Assembly: GCF_947179515.1 (NCBI RefSeq)
Contig: NC_067483.1
Span: 86,572,335-86,636,334, forward strand
Direction of reading: 5' to 3'
Origin: Apodemus sylvaticus
Taxonomy: Eukaryota > Chordata > Mammalia > Rodentia > Muridae
DNA: 64,000 nt
The position numbers and the translations under genes were made by a program. This document shows, piece by piece, positions 11,555 to 21,075 of this stretch. Below the pieces are notes generated by a model, which was not told where the DNA came from, made no database searches, and saw nothing but the letters and a program-made list of their open reading frames with translations. The stretch's first letter is position 1; every line of letters starts with the position of its first letter.

Positions 11555-11830
11555 CCAGACACCAGGAAACAACCACAAGGACGTGCCACAACACCATCGC
11601 TAGGTGGCTACTATTTAAAAATGAAAAATCAATTTGGTGAGGATGTGGAGAAATTGCAAAGCTCATGCAATGGGGAGGAGCACATTGAGGAGCACGGGGA
11701 ATGGTGCAGATACTATGGGATGGCCTGCATGCCACCAAATGACCAGCAAAAAAGTCACAACATCAGGAAGAGAATCATGTGAACATTATAAGGATGATAT
11801 TACTCAAAATCCCAAAGAGTGACTATAAGA
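11555..11830 (+). mobile_element. ancient L1 ORF2/3' fragment
   Basis: Carries the conserved L1 phrase 'gtgaggatgtggagaaattg' near 11637, preceded by 'aaccacaagg...ctaggtggctactatt'-type sequence that corresponds to the ORF2 end of L1M-class elements. Heavily decayed, no usable reading frame. Confidence 0.65.
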
Positions 11831-11855
11831 CATGGGCATACTTCATTGGTATACG

Positions 11856-11930
11856 GGGATCTCAGTCAGTGGTACCATACTTGCTTAGGCACAGGAGGCT
11901 CTAGGTCCAATCCTAGCACCAGTTTAAAAA
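11856..11930 (+). mobile_element. tRNA-derived SINE fragment (ID/RSINE type)
   Basis: A tRNA-like A box 'tctcagtcagtggtacc' is followed by a B box 'aggtccaatcctagc' at normal spacing, and then a short A-rich end. Too short to assign between ID and RSINE1. Confidence 0.5.
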
Positions 11931-11957
11931 GGAAGACGAAAAGATCATTGAAGGTAG

Positions 11958-12166
11958 AGGACTGGAGAGATAGATGGCTCAGGGGTTAAGAGCAATGGCT
12001 GCTCTTCCAGAGGACCCAGGTTCAACTCCAAGTACCAGCATGGCAGCTCACAATTGTAGCTCCAGTCCCAGGGACCTGATACCCCTTCTGGCCTCCATGA
12101 GCACCAAGCAAACATGTGGACATATGCATACATGCAGACAAAGCACCCACACACATAAAAATTACA
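11958..12166 (+). mobile_element. B3 SINE
   Basis: Begins 'ggactggagagatagatggc' with a 4-bp duplication relative to the usual 'gagatggc', keeps the B-box 'aggttcaactccaag', and has the B3-type 3' part 'cccttctggcctccatgagc' through 'cacccacacacataaaa'. Confidence 0.88.
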
Positions 12167-12968
12167 AGATGGCATCCAGACCTGGCATTATCAATGAAGC
12201 CAAGAACCAGAGGCTCCATAGATTGTAGACCCTAAGGGGAAATCCACTGCTGTTATTTCTAAATGAACAGAGCAATTAAAGGTCCAGATGGCATATGGCT
12301 GTGCTCACAGACCAGTGATCACCAAGCCCTCATCAGGAAAGCTTCTTCTTGCAGTAGATAGTAATTAACACGGAGCCCCACAGCCGGTCAACTGCAGGGA
12401 CTGAGAGACTTTGAACTTTCTAATCAGAATATCTATACCATAACCCTCCTCTCAAGGACATATGTAGAAGGGGGGTGGTCAGGAAGATTTTAAGAGTTGG
12501 AAGTAGTGGATGACTTCAAAGGAAACGGCAGTTTCTACACACAACAGGAGAGATACGCACGAGAGTCCATAAATGTGACAGCTTGCACAAGATATGCACT
12601 AGCTCAAGCCAGACAAGATCCCAGCCCAGCAGAGAAAAAGGAAGTGGGCATAAAGTCCCACCCAGAACCAAGACGATATTTGCAGCTGATAGCTGCTGGG
12701 AAAGGGAAAATCAGCTTTCTTCAAGGAAGAGGTACTGGGTATATTAACTATATCCCAACAAAGGCCCCACACTTAGGAGTGGTTGGCCAACACAAACTGA
12801 ACCCCGTGGGTTTTGTTGTCCTGTATTTGTTTTTCTAAGAGAAAAAGAACTTTAAGTTGACTGGGTTGGGAAGTAGGGGAGGGTCTGAGAGGAGTTGAAG
12901 GAAGAGAAAAAAACAAAACCAAAGTATATTGTATGAATATATTTTTTATCTCAAAGTCTCAAAGAATA
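12166..12968 (+). mobile_element. Lx-type L1 3' UTR, 5'-truncated
   Basis: The string of phrases is that of the rodent Lx 3' UTR: 'ccctaaggggaaatccactg', 'gatcaccaagccctcatcag', 'gatgacttcaaaggaaac', 'aagtgggcataaagtccc', 'agtggttggccaacacaaac', 'aaagtatattgtatgaat'. It ends in a decayed A-rich tail at about 12940-12968. A 113-codon frame (12497-12838) lies wholly inside this noncoding segment and is fortuitous. Confidence 0.85.
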
Positions 12969-12978
12969 AATAAGTAGT

Positions 12979-13380
12979 TGTCTCAGTTAGCGTTACTATT
13001 GCTGTGATGAAACACCATGGCCAAAAGCAAATAGGGGGAGGAAAGGGTTTATTTGGCTTATACTTCCTCATCACTGTTCATCAATGAAGGAAGTCAGGAC
13101 AGGAAACTCAAACAAGGCAGGAACCTGGAGGCAGGAGCTGATGCAGAGGCCTTGGAGGGCTGCTCCCTACTGGCTTGCTCCCTGTGGCTTGCTCAGGGCC
13201 ATCAGCCCCAGAGATGGCACCACCCACATGGGCTGGGCCCACCCCCCTCAATCATTAATTAAGAAAATGCCCTATATATGCTTGCTTATACGCTGATCTT
13301 ATGGAGGCGCTGTCTCAGTGGAGGCTCCCTCTTTTCTGATGACCACAGCTTATGTCAAGCTGACATAAAACCAGCCAACA
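12979..13380 (-). mobile_element. solo LTR, MaLR-like
   Basis: Same family as the element at 4343-4742: minus-strand TG start near 13380, 'tcagcttgacataagc', a polyadenylation-type segment around 13045-13065 and CA end at 12979. It sits about 10 bp after the A-tail of the Lx fragment. I see no convincing 5-bp duplication. Confidence 0.7.
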
Positions 13381-13459
13381 CAATAACTTTATCTTTTATT
13401 TAAGGTACATATCTACTGGCATGAACTTCATAAGAATCTCTTGTGATCAGTAACACTAG

Positions 13460-13570
13460 TGTCCTCAGTTTAAGGCTGATGATTCCGAGAGATGCGGCGG
13501 TTAAGTCATTCATCCAAGGTTGCAGACCAAATCCTGGATTGATAGCCAGGAAGCTGGGACTCCAGAAGTG
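13460..13570 (-). mobile_element. MIR SINE fragment
   Basis: On the plus strand it reads 'ggcggttaagtcattcatcc', then 'aaggttgcagaccaaatcc', then 'gctgggactccagaag', the reverse of the MIR core 'ggacaagtcatttaacc...'. Ancient tRNA-derived SINE. Confidence 0.7.
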
Positions 13571-13761
13571 ACAGATTCAACAAGGAAGCCGTGGCTGGTG
13601 GGAAAATAGGAAGGTGAAGGAGAGGGATGTGGGAGCAGCTACAGGCCAAAGAGCAGGATGACAGGGGTTGGTGAAGCCTTCAGAGTCAAACACGAACTAT
13701 ACAGCAAACAGTGCAGAGCACAACTGGTCTTTTAGGCTCACCCAAGTCTCTTCTTCTAGAG
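13571..13761. other. spacer, nothing recognised
   Basis: Short unique spacer between two MIR copies of opposite orientation. Confidence 0.5.
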
Positions 13762-13990
13762 AAGCAATGTGGTAAAGAGAGCTGGATCTGAAGCCCTAAG
13801 ATCTGATCTTAAAGCCTGACTCGATCACTAGTTTTGCATATTTCTTCATTCAGAGAGCATTTATTAACGCTGTGAGATACCGGGTAAGGTGACAGAGAGT
13901 TGGTTGTCCTAAAGGCCTGAATCCTGATCCCTCTGCTCTAAAATGGGATAAGGCACCTACCTCAGAAGGTCGGTACGAAAAGTCACAGGC
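13762..13990 (+). mobile_element. MIR SINE, interrupted by possible L2/MIR 3' piece
   Basis: The 5' half ('gcaatgtggtaaagagagctgg', 'ctcgatcactagtt') and the 3' half ('aaaatgggataaggcaccta', 'acctcagaagg') of MIR are separated by about 100 bp (13835-13935) containing an 'attcagagagcatttattaac' phrase typical of L2/MIR 3' ends. This fits one old element inserted in another. Confidence 0.6.
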
Positions 13991-14271
13991 AGAAGGTGTG
14001 ACTGCTCCCGACTCCTAGTTGGCACCTCACAATTGCTGACTGAAGACAAGTTCTTGCCTAATTCCTCAGAACAAGAATTCTTGATAATGATTAAGATACG
14101 TAAATCTTGGTACCTGCCTGTCAATGGAGGCATTGTGACTGCCAGGCCGCAGACAGGCAGGCGTACACAAACACTGCTCAGTCCCTTCTGCTCCACCCTG
14201 TTTCCTACCCTCAAGCCAAGCAGATGGGACACCAGTAAGGCAGTTCTTTGCTATTCTTCCCAGAAGAGGAG

Positions 14272-14312
14272 GAGATGGAGGAGATAGAGAAAGGAAGAAA
14301 GGAAGAAAGAAA

Positions 14313-14378
<66 letters not shown>

Positions 14379-14514
14379 AGAAAAGAAGAAAAGAAGAAAA
14401 GAAGAAAAGGAAAGGAAAGGAAAGGAAAGGAAAGGAAAGGAAAGGAAAGGAAAGGAAAGGAAAAGAAAAAAGAAAAGAAAAGAAAAGAAAAGAAAAGGAA
14501 GGAGGGAGGGAAGA
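14272..14514. repeat. homopurine (GAAA/GAAAA/GGAAA)n tract
   Basis: Consecutive blocks of GAAA, GAAGAAAA, GGAAA and AGAAA units. Positions 14286-14514 contain no pyrimidine at all (229 bp). Both strands stay open across the tract, which produces spurious long frames (194 codons minus, 89 codons plus) rich in Lys/Glu or Phe/Ser/Leu. Confidence 0.97.
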
Positions 14515-14602
14515 TAAAAGGAAACCTGGAAACAGGATGTGAAGACAGAGTCTGAGAGTCATTCTTGCCTAGCTCTCCCCCAGTGTCTGTGTGTCCTTCT
14601 GT

Positions 14603-14630
14603 GGGGGGAAGCGGGGCGGGGGGGGGGGGG
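14603..14630 (+). repeat. G-run cluster, G-quadruplex-prone
   Basis: G tracts of 6, 4 and 13 residues are separated by short spacers (14603-14608, 14613-14616, 14618-14630). A further run of 10 G lies at 14727-14736. Confidence 0.85.
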
Positions 14631-14739
14631 TCAGGGTTCCTGCCTTCCATTTTTCCCTACTATATCCCAGAGGGTCCCAATCAAAGATGACATGAATATT
14701 CCCAAACCCTAAACACCTTCCTTGCAGGGGGGGGGGAAG

Positions 14740-16529
14740 AGGTGTACCCCCACCCTAAAAAATAAACCATTTATCTAGCAACACAGCCAAATTAAGGAAT
14801 TTCATGTCCAGCTATTCACTAACCAAGATAACAGAGATCTCAGGCACAATGCCTGAGAATATCACGTTGATGGCTGATAAATCACTAAGTTCGTCTTGAT
14901 GGGTGAAGTGCAGGAAACCAAAGGGCACGTTTGGTATCACACACTATCAGCGAGTGCTTCTTAAATCCTTTCACTGAGCTTGCAATACATAGAAAGCTGG
15001 GGACGGAGCCGATCCCATTCATACTGCGCATGGCTGGGATGCGTAGGCCACTGCTTTACCTCATCCTAGCCAAGCAGAAATTAGTTTTCTGACGCCCCGA
15101 GATACTCGGCAACATATTCACAGCCAAGCCTGAGGAAAGAAAGATCTAGCGTCTTGTTCATCTGACAGAGGAGACAGCGATGGTGCCATGTAAGGTCCTC
15201 ACAGAACCATTTTTTATGGCTTGATCAGTTCCGAACAGTGAATTCTGACGTATTCACCTGAACCTCCCTGGACTCGACAGTGTTAGTTAATCGACATCCC
15301 AGGAAGCGCTGCTACAGAGGAAGTTTTATGTCAATAGAAGATGAATTGTGCCAAGAAGAAAAATACGCCCAGCAAGTCCCAACACGCCTGCCTACCCACA
15401 ACTTTGGTTCCCATAAGAATCTACTCTTCTTGCCAACCCATCCCCAACCTTCCAGGCTGGCTGTGTTTTGCAAGTTTCTCCAGGTCTAGGTGCAATGGAA
15501 GAGGCAGTGTCCAACTTCGTTAGTGGGACAAGGAGTTGGGAGTTTTTAATGTTAGTCGCCCTTCCCCAAATCAAAAGAAGCATGCCTCTTTTGTATCATA
15601 ATCCTGGCCCCGAGAGCTGCGGTCTGAAGACAGAAACGAGGTTAAATCTACAAGGCGATGACTAATGCATTACAAGGGGGACTGAAAATGCCTCAAATAT
15701 CTTCCACAATCCCACTTTTGAACTACAGATGAGAGTCAGGCAGAGGTCGTGTCTAGGGCTGGTAATCTTTAGATCTGTAGATCGCCCCCACCTCCAATAA
15801 CTAATATCCCTAGATTGGTCCTGTCTTTGCACTGGCTGGCTCACTCCGTAAGGAGCTGCAGTGACTTAGCCCAGAATGAGACCTGGGGTCCTCTGGAACC
15901 CGCTCTCCTTCCTTTAAAAGAAAAGATTTGATCAGTCTCTGGCAGCCCCCCATCCTGCTGTGGTTGTAGATGGTCCTGAGAAGATACCACAGGAGCTCTG
16001 TATGATATCTCCAGTGCCTCAAACATCCAGCACCCTACCTGCAGACTCTCTATCCCTTTGAGAACTGTATTTCTAAAGTCAAACTTAGCATTGAGGGGAC
16101 AGCACCGGGTTCTCTGCAGTATTTAAGCAGGAAAGAGCTTGCTAGATCAGGTGTGAAGAGAGACTCCAGTCTACTGGGCAGGAAGACCACTTTTCTGAAG
16201 TCTCCTCCCACTCCTCCCACTGCAGGGAGCACACACCAACATCTCGGTGTATTGCACTGCACGATGTGAGTGTACTATAGACTCAACAAAGAGAAGCAAG
16301 GTGTGAGAAGAGGAAGCTCACTGGTAGAGAGGATTGGTGGGCGGGTTTTAGAAGAAGACAGTAAAGGCCAAAGAAATGTCCAGTGAAGATGTGTTAGACA
16401 CACGGAGGTGCTGGGATAGATGAGCAAAACACACCAGTTCTCACTCTGTTAGGCTTCAGGGTATCCCAACAAGAAGTCTTACCCACTCTCAAGAGTCAGT
16501 GGGGCATCTAGTGTATCTATGCAACCACA
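14740..16529. other. unique sequence, nothing recognised
   Basis: About 1.8 kb without a repeat I can assign. Short frames on both strands (all under 75 codons) have no recognised features. Confidence 0.5.
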
Positions 16530-16543
16530 GTGCCATCTAGTGG
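16530..16543 (-). promoter_or_regulatory. CTCF-core-like motif
   Basis: The minus strand reads CCACTAGATGGCAC, which fits every position of the commonly used CTCF core CCASYAGRKGGCRS. A sequence match does not show occupancy. Confidence 0.45.
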
Positions 16544-16930
16544 AGTGGTGGAATTATTACTTTTTAATGACCTAGTCAGAGTTATACCAGATCAAAGCCA
16601 CATTGAAAAGATTCCAGGTTCAGGTGACAGAATGCTCTACCAATGAACACATTTTATGTCTTAAGGGTTACTTCTCAAAACAAGGGAGGCATAACTACAG
16701 TCCGACTTCAACACCATTCCATGTTTACCATTTTGTGTTGGCCCAATTATCATCGAGACTTTCAGTAAAAAAGTCATAAAACACTAACATAGGCTTATAT
16801 AGGTGAGGTATATATAGCTATCTCAGATATAGTCACTAGGTCCTGATATCCATTTTCTGCTGCTTTTGACCACCCACAATTTCCCCCATGAAACTCCCCA
16901 ATAACAAAGACCAGAGTGTCAATCTCTGTT

Positions 16931-16996
16931 AAAAAAAACAAACAACAACAACAAAAAAACAAAAAACAAAAAAAAACAAAAACAAAAACAAAAAAA
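16931..16996. repeat. (CAAA)n / (CAA)n A-rich simple repeat
   Basis: Poly-A broken by single C residues over about 65 bp. The complementary strand gives a spurious Phe-rich open frame. Confidence 0.9.
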
Positions 16997-17930
16997 TATT
17001 AGGACATGGGTCCCAAACATGTCATCAGTATTTCTGTGACTTCTGTTACAGATTCTGGGGAGCAAAACAGGACAGGTGCTAAAGTTCATGCGGCTCAGGT
17101 CTGAACTGGAATCCTGAAGCACAAACCTGAGTCTCATTCCTGTGTGTAAGATGGCAGGGTGGTGTGAAGATTTCACAGGAAAGAGAATACTATCGCCGGG
17201 AGGATATTACTTCCTTCCTGCTGTCCTCTGAATAGATCCCAGAGAGAAGTGACAAGTCTCAATGTTCAGTCAAGCTGTCATAGTAAGAATCCTTTCTTCT
17301 AAACAAGAGAAGGGGAAAGCCTTCTGAAATCCTCAACCCATCCGCCAACCCGGTTTCTACTTGAAAGTCAACCAGTTAATGAGCGAGGGGTGCGGATGGA
17401 GCCCTGCCAGCCCCAGTACCAGCAGAGTTCATAACACATTTGACTTTAATTCATGTGTACTGTAATCCTGTGGGTTAAAGGACCGTAAATGTTGTTCTGG
17501 TTTTTCTTATACTTCAAAGGAAGCAATTTAGTGGCCATGAATTACAGTCCCTCCATTACAGCGTAACTAAGAAACACAACTGTTTCTCGTATGACTTCCA
17601 ATCTGGCTCCTTCACTAAAGGAACTTCAAGGCAAGAATTTAAACAAAATAATGTATTTGGGCTGGGGGGGGGGGGCGCTTCCTCATGCAGGAGTATCCTG
17701 AGTATGTTCTCAGGAGCCCTGAGAATTGGAGGTCACCCCAAAAGTTATGTAAGGTTGAGGCCTGGTTGAGCTGTGGATGGGCCCAACTGGTAAAATGTGG
17801 AGGGAGACCATAAGATGCGAGCAGGTAAGCACTGTTTCCCTGGGAGGCCCATGCAGTACAGGTGCTACCAGAAGCAAAACAATGGTGATAATACCATTTA
17901 TTTAATAAATAGAAACCACAGTGACATAAA
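16997..17930. other. unique sequence with one poly-G run
   Basis: Repeat-free apart from a run of 12 G at 17664-17675. The part at 17420-17600 is AT-rich with balanced composition and could be conserved noncoding DNA, but nothing here proves it. Confidence 0.45.
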
Positions 17931-18036
17931 GGCCAGGCATACTGGGGTATAACTGCACATTGGAGAAACTGAGATGAGAGAATTCAGGGTTTGAGGCTAG
18001 TCTGGGCTTTATAGAAAAACCCTGTCAGAAAAGGAA
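17931..18036 (+). mobile_element. B1/PB1-type SINE, diverged
   Basis: Order of 'ggccaggcatactggggta', 'aactgagatgagagaattc', 'aggctagtctgggctttata' and 'aaccctgtcagaaaag' matches a 7SL-derived SINE. The tail is replaced by a G/A-rich stretch. Confidence 0.7.
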
Positions 18037-18096
18037 ATGGGGGTCGGGGGGAAGGGAGGGGAAGGGACGGGAGGGGAGGGGGAGAAAGAGGGAGAT
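18037..18096. repeat. G/A-rich (GGGGA)n tail
   Basis: Degenerate GGGGA/GGGA units directly after the SINE, almost all purine. It probably grew from the SINE tail and is G-quadruplex-prone. Confidence 0.8.
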
Positions 18097-18277
18097 GTTT
18101 AACAAATATAGACTCCTCCTGTCTTTTTGTCGTCTGTTAGTCAACAGAAAGCTCTTAAACTATTCTCATTCCCCAAGAACCAAGATACACACAGCACAGC
18201 TTTTCTTCAGGGCAACAAAAACAGCTCTGGAGGCTGAATGCAGTCTGCATATGGCAGAGCATTTCATCATCCCGACC

Positions 18278-18372
18278 TGGACTTGATTTGCGATCCTAAT
18301 TCCTCAGCTCACTACCTGTCAAGTTGTAGACAACTTCCTTAAGCTCTGGTTTGCTCATCTACATGGAGAGAG
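18278..18372 (+). mobile_element. MIR SINE fragment
   Basis: Phrases 'gcgatcctaattcctcagctc', 'actacctgtcaagttg' and 'cttaagctctggtttgctcatc' match the MIR core and 3' part ('...cttaacctctctgtttcctcatc'). Confidence 0.6.
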
Positions 18373-18477
18373 AGCACTCTGTCTCCACACAGAGGAAGCC
18401 ACAGTAGCAAAGACAAACTGACGTGAACACGAGGAGATGAAGGCAGCTTTGGGGAGTTCCAGTCCTTGGAGATTGGA

Positions 18478-18545
18478 GCAGGAGGAGGAGGAGGAGGAGG
18501 AGGAGGAGGAGGAGGAGGAGGAGGAGGAGGAGGAGGAGGAGGAGA
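18478..18545 (+). repeat. (GGA)n microsatellite
   Basis: About 21 nearly perfect GGA triplets, homopurine. The reverse strand gives artificial poly-Pro or poly-Leu frames. Confidence 0.97.
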
Positions 18546-18688
18546 AATGATCTCACAATGAAACAAAACAATACACTGTAATGATCTGTTCACTGCTCAT
18601 CCTTCTCAAACACAATACAACTAATACTGCACAGGTAAAAGGACGTGTGTGGTGGAAGTCAGTCAGTTATAATTTGGTGCCATACAAA

Positions 18689-18721
18689 GATGATGATGAT
18701 GATGGTGATGATGATGATGAT

Positions 18722-18722
<1 letters not shown>
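18689..18722 (+). repeat. (GAT)n microsatellite
   Basis: About eleven GAT units with one GGT interruption, running directly into a TG array. Confidence 0.95.

Positions 18723-18766
<44 letters not shown>
18723..18766 (+). repeat. (TG)n microsatellite
   Basis: About 22 uninterrupted TG units that abut the GAT array, so the two form one compound microsatellite. Confidence 0.97.
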
Positions 18767-18768
<2 letters not shown>

Positions 18769-19665
18769 AATCCTGCCTCCCCGCCCCTGCAAATTGAGAA
18801 AATATGTGCAGAAAGTGGGCTGTGATACACAAACCATGTATAATTCTGATGATTCTCAAGGTTGTTTTCAAGAGAATCTGTGGGTATAGTTGAGTTGCAA
18901 AATGCTAATGGAGCACAGGGAAGGCCCTGGGTTCCGGCCCTGAGAGACTAAACACAATAAACCAAAAGGAGACCGGATTCAGCCAAAGCCTTCCTGATAC
19001 TTGTACTGAGCAACACTTAAACAGATGACAAACGCTGAACCCTGACCTCTCGCACAGCAGAACTCTGTCTTTTGACCCACTGAGTGCAGAGATTGTACAG
19101 ACAACAGAGACCTGCCGGCCTCCGTAGATCTAGGCGCAGACCACAGAACTGCACTAGCTTTGGGCATCGCTAATACAATGAACACGCAGGGCACAGCTAC
19201 TGGTGATCTGACGGCGAACAAGATGAAGGAATGAGAGGTCTCTGAGACACAAAAGCAGTATCACTGTGAAGTTCAAACACGGAGAGAACTGCAGCTGGAG
19301 AAGGCCAGAGGTCACAAACATGGTCCTTTCTTGATCTTGTTGTCACTTTGTTGCTTTCTTTCTTGCTTTCATAGTTACACTCTGCTGAGAGGAAGGTCCT
19401 CTAGGCACCAGCGCTGAGGAAAGATGTGATAACCCCATAATACTAGAGAGAGTGTTCCCGGGGCTCCAGCAATAAAGGCCGAGCCTCCCCAAGCCCCCAC
19501 CCCACTCCTCTCTCTACTTCACAGGCTAGCTGAGCAGAACAAGCTGCAATCTCCCAACAGCACGTTTCTCCTGCTCAGTCTAGAAACAGTAGGAGCTTAA
19601 GGGGCCGGGCTTGTTTCTGGCTTGTGGAGAATTTTTAGAAGTGTAAGGAGAGCTGAAAAGATCAG
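18767..19665. other. unique sequence, nothing recognised
   Basis: About 900 bp without an assignable repeat or gene. Confidence 0.5.
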
Positions 19666-19880
19666 GCCATGGTTGCAGGTCTGTGACCCCAGCTACTGAC
19701 GAGACTTAAGGCCTGGTTGGGCCACTGCATAATGTTAAGGCCAGCCTTGGTAACATGGGGAGACTGTGTTTAAAATTTTAAAACAGGCTCTCAAAGGTGG
19801 AGGAGAGTTTTGGCTGCAAGGGCAAAACTGAGTTTGATTCCCAGAACCATGCTCACCAAATAACAACAACAAAATGAAAT
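19666..19880 (+). mobile_element. B1-ID composite SINE (ID_B1/B4-like), diverged
   Basis: A 7SL-like part ('aaggccagccttggtaacat', 'ggggagactgtgtttaaaat') is followed by a tRNA-like part with 'gagtttgattcccagaacc' and a CAA-rich end. This dimer layout is typical of ID_B1/B4-class rodent SINEs. Confidence 0.5.
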
Positions 19881-20853
19881 TAAACAAAACATACAACCTG
19901 AAAGTTCCCTGGAGGCAAAGGGTTACCCTTCCCGGAAGTTGGGGTGCATTACGTGGTCAGTCGTGTTCTTGGGTGGCCAGCCTTCTGATCCCACCTGAGG
20001 AGGGGGTGAGAACTGAGAGCCGGACAGAGCAGCAGTGGCCTGGGCTGAAGGACACTCTGATTTGTCATAAATGTACACGCACACCAAAGAAGGACGATGG
20101 GCTTCAGCCATCTGGCTACAGCCTAAACCCTAAACTCTAAGGATGGGCCCTGGAGCCAAAGGCAACACTCCCATGTCCTGCCAGTGTACGGTGATCGGAT
20201 AATGGGAGGCTGAGAGGAGAATTCAAGGCCCCAGATCTCACATACATGTATGTGCTGAAATAGTAGGTTGTTTGCTCCAGGGAAGGTGTCTGAGCAGATG
20301 GCCAAGCGTCACCTTCCTCAGGAAGAAAAATGGCACTGTCCTGAGTGGTATTTCTTCTGGGCCCACCACAGCACACGTGCTAGAATAAATTAGCACAGAG
20401 AGAGGGGAGACGGATCCCAAAGCTTACTGGGAGTCAGCAAGACCTGAATGCAATTCAAGACTGAAACTTTAAACTACACTAGGCTAATTTTAATAAACAG
20501 ACGATGGTGGAAAAAATCAGGATAGTTGACCAAAACTCAACAAGGTTCTAAATAAGGGAAGGAAATATAGACAGGGGAGCAATAAAGATCCTTCCACCTC
20601 CAAAATACCCAAAGATGTGCTCTGGCTTTCACATGAAAGGGCAAGAGTTGGGGGAAGAAAGGGAGATAAACACTGAGACAGGAGGATGATGAGAAGATTA
20701 TGCAAGGGGACCTAATCCAAGAGTGAGATTAAAATATATGGACAGTGGTTGATAATCTATACAAGGAATTCATTTTATTTTAAAAAAGTGTGTCTCTCTT
20801 ACATGTACTCCCACCCAAGCATATTGTAACCCAAAGGGTTAATTCTGTTTAGG
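19881..20853. other. unique sequence, nothing recognised
   Basis: Several frames of 60-88 codons overlap on both strands with no consistent coding signal. No repeat I can name. Confidence 0.5.
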
Positions 20854-20866
20854 CCAGCAGAGGGCA
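20854..20866 (+). promoter_or_regulatory. CTCF-core-like motif
   Basis: Reads CCAGCAGAGGGCA, matching the core CCASYAGRKGGCR. The next base (A rather than C/G) departs from the consensus. It points the opposite way from the motif at 16530-16543. Confidence 0.4.
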
Positions 20867-20919
20867 AATCCCACAGGGCCTTCTCAGGTGCCACATTCTG
20901 AACTGATTAAGGATCACAG

Positions 20920-21075
20920 AGACTCAGGCTGCTGGCAGCGTGACTTTGGACAAGTCATTAAGTCTCCTGGTTTCCTACATCTGGCTGAACACCAAGGAAA
21001 ACAAAGTTCCTGGGAAATGCTGAGGCCCCATGCAGTCCACGCACAGTGGATGTTGACTGTAACTAACGTAGCAGA
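20920..21075 (+). mobile_element. MIR SINE fragment
   Basis: Contains 'gtgactttggacaagtcatt', then 'aagtctcctggtttcctaca', the MIR core in sense orientation. The 3' part is diverged. Confidence 0.65.

Noticed and set aside
12497..12838. 113-codon plus-strand open frame
   Set aside because: Lies entirely in the noncoding Lx-type L1 3' UTR.
14066..14650. 194-codon minus-strand open frame
   Set aside because: It runs through the homopurine tract and poly-G; Phe/Ser/Leu-rich translation is a product of the microsatellite.
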